Assembly (NCBI GenBank): GCA_963682175.1
Contig: OY821791.1
Coordinates: forward strand, 20,922,542 to 20,986,541
DNA length: 64,000 nt
Direction: 5' to 3'
From: Triglochin maritima
Lineage: Eukaryota; Streptophyta; Magnoliopsida; Alismatales; Juncaginaceae
Positions 53,691 to 63,404 of this stretch are shown in pieces; position 1 is the first letter of the stretch, and every line of letters begins with the position of its first letter. Both the position numbers and the translations under genes were made by a program. The notes under the pieces are model-generated. The model was not told the origin of the DNA. It saw only the letters and a list, made by a program, of their open reading frames with translations, and ran no database searches.

Positions 53691-54360
53691 GGTGGTGTAT
53701 GCACTCGACCTCTCTCGCTCTCTCCTTTTCTCTCCCACTTCCTTAACTCTCTATTCTTCTTATCCTCTTTTCTCCACTCTCCACTCTCCCTTCTCTATCT
53801 CTCGCTCTTTGTCTCTCTTCTCTCTCCCTTTCCCCTCTCTCTTTTCTTCTTCTCTCTCTCTCGTCTTGCCTACCTCTCCCCTCCTCTTCCCTCTTCTTCT
53901 TCTATTCGTGTCCTTCTTCTCCCCCTCTCCTTCTCCCCGCGCTCTCCCACTTATCCCTTTCTCCCTTTCTCACTCTCCTCTTCTCACTTTCTCTCGCTTG
54001 TTCTTTTCTCATTCTCTCTCGTTCTCCCTCTTATCCACTTTCTCTTCTGCTTCTCACTCGTTCCCTCTCTCCTTGTTCTTCTACCTCTCTCCTTCTCTCT
54101 TCTTCTATTCTCTCCCTATCCTTCTCTCGCTCGCTTCTCCTTTTTTCCCTCCCCTCTCTCCCTTCTCTCTCTACTCTCACTTCTTTATCTCCTCTGTCCT
54201 TCTCTATCTTTCTACCCTTCTCTATCTCCTCTTCTCTCATTTCTGTCTCCCTTTTCCTTCCCTCTTCTTCTTCTCTCTCTTCCCTCTTTTGGTCTATGTC
54301 TCCTCTTCCATCTTCTACTTCTATATCTCCCTCTTACCCTCTCATTCTCCCATTATCCTT
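53691..54360 (-). repeat. Purine-rich repeat copy P5 (pyrimidine-rich on the plus strand)
   Basis: About 670 bases of C/T on the plus strand, directly upstream of LINE-G's 5' end on the strand where LINE-G is sense. The plus-strand 281-codon frame (53676-54521) reads Ser, Leu, Phe and Pro only and is an artefact. Confidence 0.8.
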
Positions 54361-54496
54361 ACAAGGAGAGAAGGAAGAGAGGAGCCAGAGGGGGAGAAGG
54401 ACAAGAAGAGAGAGGACAAAGAGATGGGAAGGAGAGGAGGAGAGACAATTTGAAAGAAGGAAAGAGACAAGGAAGAGATCAGAGGAGAGAGAAGCT
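54361..54496 (+). repeat. Purine-rich tract after a strand flip (P6 left)
   Basis: At 54361 the composition flips abruptly from C/T to A/G, so P5 and P6 form an inverted arrangement. Confidence 0.7.
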
Positions 54497-54699
54497 CTGT
54501 GGTAGTGCATGGGGAACCTAGGGTTTTCTAGGTCTTCCAACCTCAATCCACCACCCAAACGTTTGAGTTTCGCATCAAAATGTATCCTAAGACTAGATCT
54601 CTACATTTGCAACAACATGATGGAGATTGTGGCATCAAGAAGGATCTCTATCAAGTCACACACCAAGTTTCATCCTCATTTTGCGAGGGATAAAGAAGG
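54497..54699. other. Unassigned 200-base island between purine tracts
   Basis: Balanced composition (cctagggttttctaggtc near 54520; ggagattgtggcatcaag near 54620). I do not recognise it. It ends in a purine run again, like LINE tails do, but has no stem-loop. Confidence 0.4.
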
Positions 54700-55368
54700 G
54701 AAAGGGAGAGAAACATAGAAATGAGAGAAGTAGAGGGAGAAGGAGAGAGGACGGAGAAGAAGGAAGAGAGAGATCGAGAGAAGGAGGGAGTGGAGAAGTG
54801 GACAAGAGGGAGATAGAGAATGAAAGAGAAGAGGGAAGTGGCGGGAGACGAGGAGAGAAGGAACGAGAGAGGCAGAGAAGAGAGGGAAGGAGGAGAGAAG
54901 AGGATGAGAGAGAAGGGAGAGGGGGAGTAGAAGGGAGAGGGAGAAGGGAGAAGGACTGGGATAGAAGGAGACTAAGAGAGAAAGGAGGAGAAGGGAAAGT
55001 GGATTATAGAGAAGGATAAGAAGAGGGAGAGAGAAGAAAGAGAAGAGAGAAGAAGGAGAAGAGAGAAGGATAGGAGAGAAAAAAAGAGGGATACGAAGGA
55101 AGGGAGAGGAGATGGAGAAGGAGAAGGAATATGAGGGAGATAGAGATGTGGAGAGAGATATAAGGAGAAGATGGGAGAGTGGTAAAGGTGAGAAGAGAGG
55201 GGGATAATGCGAGAGAGACTGAGAGAAAGGAGAGACTGAGAGATAGAGAGAGAAGGAAGAGGAGAGAGAAGGAGAGGGAGAATAGTAGAAGTGAGAGAAA
55301 AGAGAGAAGAAGAAGGAGAAGGAGAGAGGAGAGAGAGATAAAGAGAGAGGGATAAGGAGAAGTGGGAT
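54700..55368 (+). repeat. Purine-rich dispersed repeat, copy P6 main part
   Basis: It aligns with 27030-27042 joined to 38861-39410, with indels. It holds the uninterrupted form of the site where the solo LTR inserted (gagggagtggagaag near 54785). The last three bases, gat, precede the CACTA terminus. Confidence 0.85.
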
Positions 55369-55650
55369 CACTAGTGCAGAACAGTGCATACTCATCGCTT
55401 AATAGACGTCGAATGTATTAACGGCCGACGTCTATAAGTGTAGACGTGGGATGTCTTCACGGCCGACGTCTATTATATACTATAGACGTCGGATGTTTTA
55501 ACATGCTTTGGCATCCGACGTCTATAACCATCAAACATCGACCTATAGATGTCGGATAATTGTACATCTGACGTCTATTTCCCGTCTCGTATAGACGTCG
55601 TGGTATAGACATCGGGTGAGAGTCAAGTCCAACGTCTATAGGTCCAATAA
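55369..55650 (+). mobile_element. CACTA-type DNA transposon terminus with subterminal repeats
   Basis: It starts CACTAGTGCAGAA at 55369. About eleven copies of TAGACGTCGGATG or its reverse complement follow within 280 bases, mostly alternating in direction. A CACTA terminus with short inverted subterminal repeats is the hallmark of En/Spm-like elements. It interrupts purine tract P6, whose homologue continues past this point at 39410. No matching far end (TAGTG) with purine flank is found, so the element is truncated or very large. Confidence 0.65.
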
Positions 55651-56879
55651 GGCTAAGTATCCATTCAGTTTTTATCTTTTATCTCTTCTGTTAGCCAACG
55701 AAAACCCTAACCGTCTTCCTCCTCCGCGACCACTCCAACCAAAACCCGACCAAAACCCTAGCCTCCGCAACACCGGTCGTCTTCCTCCACTTCACCAACC
55801 ACCGTAGCCTGCTTCAATCACCGTCAACGCACCCCCTCGTCCTCCATGACCACCATTGCAGCGTCCACGACAATTTAGTTTAGTTTCGAACTTTAGGTGG
55901 ATTTTCATTGTGTCCACATGTAAGAGTCCATTACCATTAACCGCTCTAGCATCGACCCAGGAAGAATCCATTATAGGATTACTGATAATTTGATGGTTCT
56001 TTCAAGTAGCTTGGTTCGATGACGAAGGAGGACGCGTGTCGTGCAATTCAGAAGAAGATTTTACTGGTGCGTGCGTTTCTTGAATGTATAGTGTGATCTT
56101 TTATCTGCTAGTTTCAATTCAATGTTTGTTAAGAAAGTGTGGATTAAATAATATTTGATGATTAACCATGTGTTGTTTGTCAATAAGTTTTTGAAATGCA
56201 GCAATACTTCTTTTTGAAATGCACCAATATCTTCTAATAAGAATTCTTGGTTAAAGACGAGTTGATTAGGAAATATGATCGAATATCTATTTGTTATTTT
56301 TGAACAAATGTCTTTAATATTCTGTTTTATCTTCTATGTTCAAATTGGAAAAAAAATTGTAAGTGGTTTAGCTTCGTATAGTACTAGACATGTACGACGT
56401 TTGATTCCATGGGTATTACGGCTAGTATAAACAAGTCACTAATAATGTATTATTTCACTAAGTTCACTGCCAATTTGAAGTTAGAAAATTAGAAATATCA
56501 TCCACACACTATTTTGGTGTTGTGTCGACGTTGGAGGGGTTTGGATCTAGTGTGTTTGTGATGATTTGGGTGGAATTGAGATCAAGTTTAGGTCTTGTAC
56601 TGTTATAAATTTTTCTTTTTAATGCCAGGATTTGAAGATTTTTACATAGCAAATTTTAGGGGAGGTTCTGCCAAAATTTAAAATAATAACTTAGATTTTA
56701 TATTAAAAAAACTATAACTTAGATCATGTAAAAAACTTATGTTCAATTAGTTTAGTGAGTTCATACATTTATTAATGTTTATTAATGTTTAGCTTAGTTA
56801 AATGTTTATTTATTTATATTTATTTGTACTGAAAACAATTTATTTTCTTTAGTTAAATGTTTATTTATGTCTACTTTCT
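55651..56879. other. Unassigned region after the CACTA-like terminus
   Basis: First about 200 bases of C-rich, UTR-like sequence (aaaccctagcc near 55755), then AT-rich, intron-like DNA. No open frame with a recognisable product. It could be the 5' non-coding part of the CACTA element. Confidence 0.4.
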
Positions 56880-57590
56880 AATAACTCATTGCTCCCTTAA
56901 GCAACTTGGCCTTTAATTACCAAAAGCAAAAGATTAGACAATATTGCTAAGTCATTCATCATATAGGATTTCCATTAATCATATTTATTATTAATTTTAC
57001 GATTTCTGTCCTAGATTGATGGCGTAAGGTACGTAATCTCTTTCACTCATCATTCATTAAAAAACACGCATTAGTTAGTAGGACTTGCATTGGAATAAGA
57101 GTGAGTTGAGTGTTTGTTAGATGTGTTGTTTGTTAGATTAAGGTATGAAAAACACTTAGGGGGCAGTCACCTATAGGAGATGAGGTGGGGGGTTTCATCA
57201 CCCTTTCCTTGACCCAAAAACCACTTAAAAAAGAGCCTTAATAAATTCAATTAGAGGTTGGCCCCTAGGATTTCTGGACGCATTAAAGAGAGGAAACCGT
57301 TTAAGACCGTTATGGCGTGAACGTCGTTGCCCATCTAGTCTCCCTAAGATTTTAGGAATCTTCGGGTTCTTGATTTCGTACATACTAGTGGTCCTCGATG
57401 TTTAAGACCATTTCGGCCTGAACGTCGTTGCCCATCTAGTCTCCCTGAGATTTTAGGGAACTCTGGGTTCTTGATTTCCTACAGACTAGTGGTCCTCGGT
57501 GGGACCTTGAAGTTAGGCGTCGTCTAGCACTAAGGAGAAACACCTCCACAAATTATGGGATTTAGTGAGTAGTTTGGTATTGCTTCGGCG
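56880..57590 (+). mobile_element. Leader fragment of a gag-pro family element
   Basis: It aligns with 29990-30570 of the plus-strand element: aagcaacttgg, gcaaaagattag, ttagttagtagga, ggggtttcatcaccctttcc and gttaggcgtcgtctagc. No LTR, primer site or gag is attached. A stretch near 57300-57360 is repeated at 57400-57480 (gaacgtcgttgcccatctag). Confidence 0.75.
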
Positions 57591-57591
57591 G

Positions 57592-58992
57592 AGGCAAGAC
57601 TTTTTGTTATTCTGTCTCACTCTTGGGGAGGACTGGCAAAGGGTACTTAAAGGAGGGCCTTGGTTCACTCGAGGTGACCCTTTGGTCGTCTAAGCATGGT
57701 CACCGGAGGTTGTGATGAAGCGTGCGAGGATAGCAACGATTCCCATTTCGATTCGCTTGTTGGAGTTGGACCTTATGTTTCGGTCGGCTAAGACATTGAG
57801 CAATATTGTGAGTGTGATTGGAAACCCTCTCTGCACGGATGCCAACACCACCACGGGGAGGAGACTTGCATATGCACGAGTTTCTGTTGAGGTTAGTCTT
57901 GATTTATCTTATACAAGTTGGGTGGATGTTCGGATAGAAGGAGGAGAAATGGAGAGGGTGTTAGTGGAATACGAATGACAGTCGACATATTATAGTGATT
58001 GCAAGGAGTTTGGGCATGAGGGGGAGAGGTGTACGAGGAAAGGGCCACCACCTTCGACCGTAAATGCGAAGGTGAAGACATCAGAATGGGTGGTGGTTGG
58101 CCGCCGAAATATGGTGGGGAAGGGAGAAAATGGAGCACGCGTGGGAATCGAGAAGGGTAGAGAAGATAGGAGTTCGATGGGAGAGAAAGAGGAGGTTGGG
58201 GTGGGAGAAGAAGCTCGGGAGGAAGGGGTGTGTCAGGTGGAGGTGGAGGTGAGGAAGAAGGATGGGGGTGCAAGGCAAGACTAGGAGTCATGTGCGATGA
58301 AGGCAAGAAAGGAAAGGGGTGATGTGGAGGGCGAGGCCATTGAGGAAGTGAAATGTGGTGAGGGGGGTCCACGTGTAAATGTAGAGAGCACAAGTGAGGG
58401 GGGGAAAGAAGAGGTGTATGTTCCAAATTTTGTATTAGCAAGTAAGAGCATGCCATGTGGAAAGGAAGGGGAGTGGTTGGCAGAGGATAAGGGAGAGGGT
58501 TTTCTTGGTGTGCAAAAACAAGATGGGATAAGAACAACGGAAAAGAGGGGAGATAAAATCAGCTTTTGTGAAAAGCATGCAAGAAGTGGGGCTAGTGAGA
58601 ATGTGACAAGTGGAAAGGAGGATAGTGGGGGGAGAAATTCGTTGGAGTGTGGGGACCAAAATGAAGTGGGGAGGATAGGGAGCGAGGCATGTGAGAAGGG
58701 TTTGGTGCATGGGAGTATGCCTGGAAAGGGGCTCGAGGGTTGTTGGCCTCGTGATTTGGAGGTTGTGCATGGGAGGAGGGAAGCAAATGTTAGTCGTGAG
58801 AAGGGTGCAACGAGTTTTAGTGAGGGTTTTAGTGAGGGAGTAGGAGAGGGGACGAGTAATAAGGGAATGGCTATGGTGCTTGGGGAGGATCAAGGGAGGT
58901 GGAGAAAGGGAGCGTGGAGGGATGGAGGAAGGGAGATGGAGGAAGGTTTGAGGTTCTTGGAGGGGAGAGAGGGGAGTGCGATAGTTGTGTAA
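57592..58992 (+). pseudogene. LINE-F ORF1: DUF4283, zinc knuckle and charged tail
   Basis: One reading frame with three stops (TAA 57691-57693, TGA 57976-57978, TAG 58282-58284). DUF4283 core: DFLLFCLTLGEDWQRVLKGG, PWFTRGDPLVV, then PISIRLLELDL and GRRLAYARVSVEVSL. Zinc knuckle: CKEFGHEGERC, with its first Cys two residues earlier than usual or lost (about 58003-58040). Then a Gly/Glu/Lys-rich tail of about 300 residues. The 5' end of ORF1 is missing. Plant LINE ORF1 proteins bind the element RNA. Confidence 0.85.
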
Positions 58993-59137
58993 GGAGTTAG
59001 TGCACCCTAAAATAATGGGAAGGAAGGATTGACTCCCTTTCACCTCAACCCGAGGCGTTCAAAGTGATTCGTGAGAAAGGATTGATGCAACAAAGTGCTC
59101 ATGGGGGCAAGGGGTCGCGACCCCATGACTAAACACC

Positions 59138-60300
59138 ATGAATGTCCAATTTTGGAATGTGCGTGGCACAAATGGACCTTGTCACGCACATATGATTCTG
59201 GGTCACACTGTGGAGGCGAAAGCAGATGTTGTTTGTTTAATGGAACACAATGAGAAGTTGAAGAAGATTGAGTGCTTTAAGAAGGCAATTTGACCACATG
59301 CATGGGCATTGAATGGAATGATTAGAGACTCGAGGAGAATTCTAGTATTATGGAATGAAAATGTAGTTGATGTTAAGGTCACTTTTGAGACAACACAACT
59401 TCTCCACTTGGATGGGTACGTGAAGATAGATGGTAGGTACATTGCTATTGCAGCAATTTATAGGGAAAATGGCCATATGGATTGTAGAGCACTTTGGGAG
59501 GACCTTGGGAGTGTGACCCCTGCTATGAGTGTTTCATGGTTGGTGGGAGGCAATTTCAATTGCATAAGGTATGGCGGAGAGAAGGAAGGTGGTGTGGGGC
59601 TGAATTTGGCCGCAATGGAGGAGTTTAATGAGTGTGTGGATTCCTTACAATTGCTAGAGGTTCCATCTACCGGATGGGAGTTTACATGGACAAATTCTTT
59701 GGAAGGGGAAGCATGCATCGAAACTAGGATAGATCGCATCTTTATGTTGCATGCTTGGCTTGAGGTGTTCCCGGGATCTTTCTATGTGGTGGGGGATCGA
59801 GAAGTAAGTGATCATGCAATGTTAAAGCTATCCACAGAGGTCATGGAGCACAAGGAACCGTATGTTCCGCTTCTCAAATTTTTTGGTGAAGAATGAAGGC
59901 TTATTGAAGGTTGTTGAGGAAGCATGGGGACTGTTTGTTGAGGGGAAACCGATGTATCGCTTGACCATGAAGATAAATGAGGCGAAACAAGCACTAAAAT
60001 TGTGGAGCGACAAGGAGTTTGGGAATGTAGAGAAGTGAGTGGTGAATGCTCAAACTAAACTTGCGTGGATTGGTTTTGTTAGGATGGATAAACCAAATGA
60101 TGTTTGCTTGCTTGACGAGGAAAATGTTGCAAAGGGAGAACCAGCCCGAGTGTTGGTGTGGGAGGAATCCATTTTGAGACAAAAATCAAGAGTTAAATGG
60201 TTGAGAGATGGGGACTAGAATACCCGGTTCATTCATGCTTCCCTACGAGTGAGGAGAGCCACCAACAATGTGAGGAGAGTTAGTGAGGACGGCCACCTTT
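59138..60300 (+). pseudogene. LINE-F ORF2 endonuclease and linker
   Basis: It starts at ATG 59138 (MNVQFWNVRGTNG), with a TGA near 59291. From 59309 it is open for 195 codons: ILVLWNENVVDVKV, AAIYRENGHMDCRALW, GGNFNCIRY (GDFN has become GNFN), FTWTNSLEGEACIETRIDRI and VSDHAMLKL with the catalytic SDH. It ends at TGA 59894-59896 after a frame change. The linker to RT ends at QKSRVKWLRDGD-stop near 60215. Confidence 0.88.
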
Positions 60301-61614
60301 ACGAGGAGGAGGGCCACCATTAGGGAGGCGTTTAGGCGCTGATACTCTAATTTGTTTGCTAACTCTTTTAAGGTCTACTCGGATGCAAAATATGTATCCT
60401 ACCTCAAGTGGGACAAAGTGCTGGGGAGATGCTCACACGGAAGCTAGAGATGAAGGAGGTGGAAGCCATGGTCATGGGGGAAAAAGGGGATATAGCACTG
60501 GGGCCGAATGGGATGAATGCGTGTTTCTTCAAGACGGGTTGGGACATTGTGAAGAGGCACATGGTCAAGGCCTTCGATGACTTCATAAAGAGTGGGAAGC
60601 TATTGAAGAAAGTGAACTATACATCCATAACCTTGATCCCGAAGAAGAAGACTCCTACAATGGTGAATTATTATAGGCCTATCTCGCTCTGAAATATGAC
60701 GTATAGATTCCTAGCAAAATCCTAGCGAACCTGTTATAGGTGATTTTGCCGAGGCTTGTGGGGGAACGCAAAGTGCTTTCATAAAAGGGAGAAGAATTAG
60801 CGATAACATCTTACTCGCACATGAAGTATGCCACAACATGCACTTGGAGAAGAGTCATGGATGTATGTGTATCAAGGTAGATCTAAGGAAGGCTTTGAGT
60901 CGGTGTCATAGGAGTTTCTTGATCTTGTTATGGAAAGGTTTGACTTCCTGTTGCATTGGCGTAAGCTTATTATGGCTTGCATGTGAGCATCTTTTCTTGT
61001 GACCAACAATGGAGCAAATTCAAGCCCTTTCCGGGCAACAAACGGAATTAGACAAGGTGTTCCCTTAGCATCATACTTATTTGTACTTTGAATGGAAGTG
61101 TTGAGTGGTATGATAAAGGACGAGGTGGGATGTAGGAGGTTGCAACCGTTGACATGTGGGGATGTGCCAATATCACACTTGATGTTTACGGATGAGGCTT
61201 TATTGTTTGCAAAGGCTACAAAGGAGAATGCTTGTGTTCTTAAGGAAGTGTTGGATTGGTTCACGGCATGCTCGGGTATTCATTTCAGTACCGCAAAGAG
61301 TCAAGTGTTCTTGGGAGGTGCTGTGGAACATGGGCGTGGATTTGTGAGCACCTTGGGATGCCGAGGGTTGAGTTTCCGATCACATATCTTGGGCTACCAT
61401 TATACTCAGGGAGAATGGGCGGAATGCATTGTATGACTCTCATAGGGAAGATAAAGGCGAGGTTGAGCACTTGGAAGCAATCACACCTACCCATGACAGG
61501 TCGAGTAGAGCTTGTGAGGAGTGTTTTTGTGTCCTTGAGCCTCTTTTGGAATTCAGCATTCCTTATCCCAAGGCAAGTGCTAAAGGAAGCGGAGAGCCTT
61601 ATCTGTAGGTTCAT
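60301..61614 (+). pseudogene. LINE-F reverse transcriptase
   Basis: LGPNGMNACFFKTGWDIVKRH (near 60500), TLIPKKKTPTMVNYYRPISL then TGA (60690), AFIKGRRISDNILLAHEVCH (near 60775), a damaged palm (DLRKALSRCH near 60880), GIRQGVPLASYLFVL (near 61050) and SHLMFTDEALLFAKATKENA (61172-61231), where the second catalytic Asp is Glu. Thumb VTYLGLPLYSGRMG-like sequence follows near 61390 in another frame. Confidence 0.87.
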
Positions 61615-62715
61615 TTGGGGAGGGCCAAAGAATGGGTCGCGGTCGCGTGGAAAGATGTTTGTACGCCCAAGAGTAAAGGGGGGTTGGGAATTAAAAGGCT
61701 CACGGAGTGGAATGATGTGGGAATGGTGCACCTCTTTTGGCTCGTGGTGGAGAACAAGAACTCATTATGCGTTAGGAGCGTGAGGAGGAAGTGCTTGTGG
61801 ACTCGCTCGATATGGCTCACTCACCCACCATCAAGTTTCTCATGGGCTTGGAGAGTACTTTTGCCAGTCTGGGATATTGCAAGCAAGCATATTCAATATA
61901 GAGTGGGTGCTGGTGAGAACATTAAATTCTTCCAACACCCATGGTGTGGGGAACCTTTCCAACGACTCGACATGGGCGATAGGCTTCATTATGATTTTGG
62001 GGTCCCGTGGAACGTGAATGTATCCTACTTTATAGGGAAAGGGGAATGGAGCCTCCCACCAACAAGGTTGCGCTGCATGGAGGAATTATTGTCCAAGATT
62101 TTGGCGTTAAAAATTCATGGAGGAGAGGATGAGGCAAGAAAAGTGACGGGAAGGGGTGAGAAGTTCATGATTAAGGAGGAGGTGGGGCTGGGTCAAACCC
62201 CATGAAACGAGTGTGGCTTGGGCTAAGGTAGTATGGCACAAACACCACGTCCCAAAACATGTCATCACCGCTTGGAAGACCATGAGGGGCCGGCTAGTCA
62301 CCAAAAAACTTATGCGACAAAGAGGTGCCCACCATGACCCATTATGTGTTCTTTCCAACAATGAGGAAGAAGACATCTCTCATCTTTTTTGGGGTTGTGA
62401 ATTCACGAGGCAAGTGTGGGGTGGAGCATTACATAAGCTCTGGCTTAACACCATAATTGAGACGGACCTTGAACGCGAAGCTAAAAGGGAACCAATGGCA
62501 GCCAAATAAGAAGGGTGTCGTGCAAATGGGCTTTCAATGCGACATTATATGAGTGTTGGCAAGAAAGGAACCAATGGATATTCGAGGAAGAGAAGAGGAG
62601 GCCAGAGGAGGTATTCGGGATAGTTAAAGACTCAATTTGGGGCATGGGTTCTCGGATTCGAGAACTTGAAAAGGACATTGAGAGGTTACGAAAGTTCGAG
62701 GAAGAATGGAGCTAA
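61615..62715 (+). pseudogene. LINE-F zf-RVT region
   Basis: 61615-62205 is open for 196 codons: WKDVCTPKSKGGL, RSVRRKCLWTRSIWL, FFQHPWCGEPFQRLDMGDRLHYD. After a frame change, 62213-62509 has WHKHHVPKHVITAWKTMRGRL and the zinc ligands CVLSNNEEEDISHLFWGC, where the second Cys of the first pair is Ser. The last frame, 62515-62715, has LYECWQERNQWIFEEEKRR, the usual C-terminal HECWLERN motif. Confidence 0.86.
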
Positions 62716-62870
62716 CTTCAAGTTACGATTAAAGGAGTATACTTGTTTCTCATACGGTTATAGCGTAGTTGCATACGTGTTTGTATTTCATGTAGGGAGT
62801 CGGCTTATACACATAGTATAGCCCGCACACTTCTATTTTGGTTTTTAGGTTGTACAAAACATATTACATA

Positions 62871-62935
62871 AAAAGAAGAGGAAGAGAGAGAAGGGAAGAG
62901 CGGAAGTAGAAGGGAGAGGGAGAGGAGATAGGGGA
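62871..62935 (+). repeat. Purine-rich tract, copy P7
   Basis: Sixty-five bases of A/G after LINE-F. ggaagtagaagggagag resembles 38993 and 54925. Followed by a gag-family LTR. Confidence 0.7.
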
Positions 62936-63404
62936 CGATTGACATCATATCATGCATATATTTGTGTCATTTATCCTCTATTTTTAACCTAAGCAATGCT
63001 ACATAACGAGTTTTATGTTTCCATTTCAGGAATAAAATAGGTGAGAAGAAGAGACACAAAAAGGACCTATGAGTCGGAGAAATGACTGAATTGTGAGATT
63101 TATGGACTGAAATGGAAGTGGTAAGGACCCGGATGTAAACCAAAAGGGCCAATGTGTGAATCAAGAAGCTCCACACCATTATGATGATCATTTTGGCAAT
63201 TAGGTTCGAGCCCAAACATCAACAACCAAATCAGGATGACCAAAGGAACAAGCCACCCAAAACCAAACCCCATCAAGCCAATCCAGACCCCACCAATTGG
63301 TGTTGTTAGATTAGGTTGTATTTAGTCCAATGATGGTATGCGTTTTACTCCCATACCGGGGGATTGTCTCTGATTACCTTTTTCTATGACTATAAATAGA
63401 AGGA
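62936..63404 (+). mobile_element. Gag-family LTR, 5' part only
   Basis: It starts cGATTGACATCATATCATGC, with the first T changed to C. It aligns with the solo LTR at 1961 up to just past the TATA box (63390-63399), where unrelated sequence starts. Confidence 0.75.

Larger units (their letters stand above)
57592..62870 (+). mobile_element. LINE-F: nearly complete L1-type element, second subfamily
   Basis: ORF1 (from inside DUF4283), endonuclease, RT and zf-RVT are all present in order over about 5.3 kb. It is closest to LINE-E. It ends at acatattacata (62859-62870), before the stem-loop found in the other copies, and passes straight into a purine tract. Confidence 0.88.

Noticed and set aside
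53676..54521. Overlapping 281- and 253-codon plus-strand frames
   Set aside because: Pyrimidine-rich tract; two frames are open at once with the same Ser/Leu/Phe composition, as expected from composition.
54676..55395. 239-codon minus-strand frame
   Set aside because: Antisense of purine repeat P6; same compositional artefact.
55651..56879. Possible host gene 5' UTR and first exon (short frame near 56020)
   Set aside because: No further exon, no recognisable protein and no promoter beyond generic AT richness. The neighbouring CACTA-like terminus explains it better.
57893..59043. Pro/His/Ser-rich minus-strand frames of 214 and 202 codons
   Set aside because: Antisense to the Gly/Glu/Lys-rich ORF1 tail of LINE-F, where codon bias keeps the reverse strand open.
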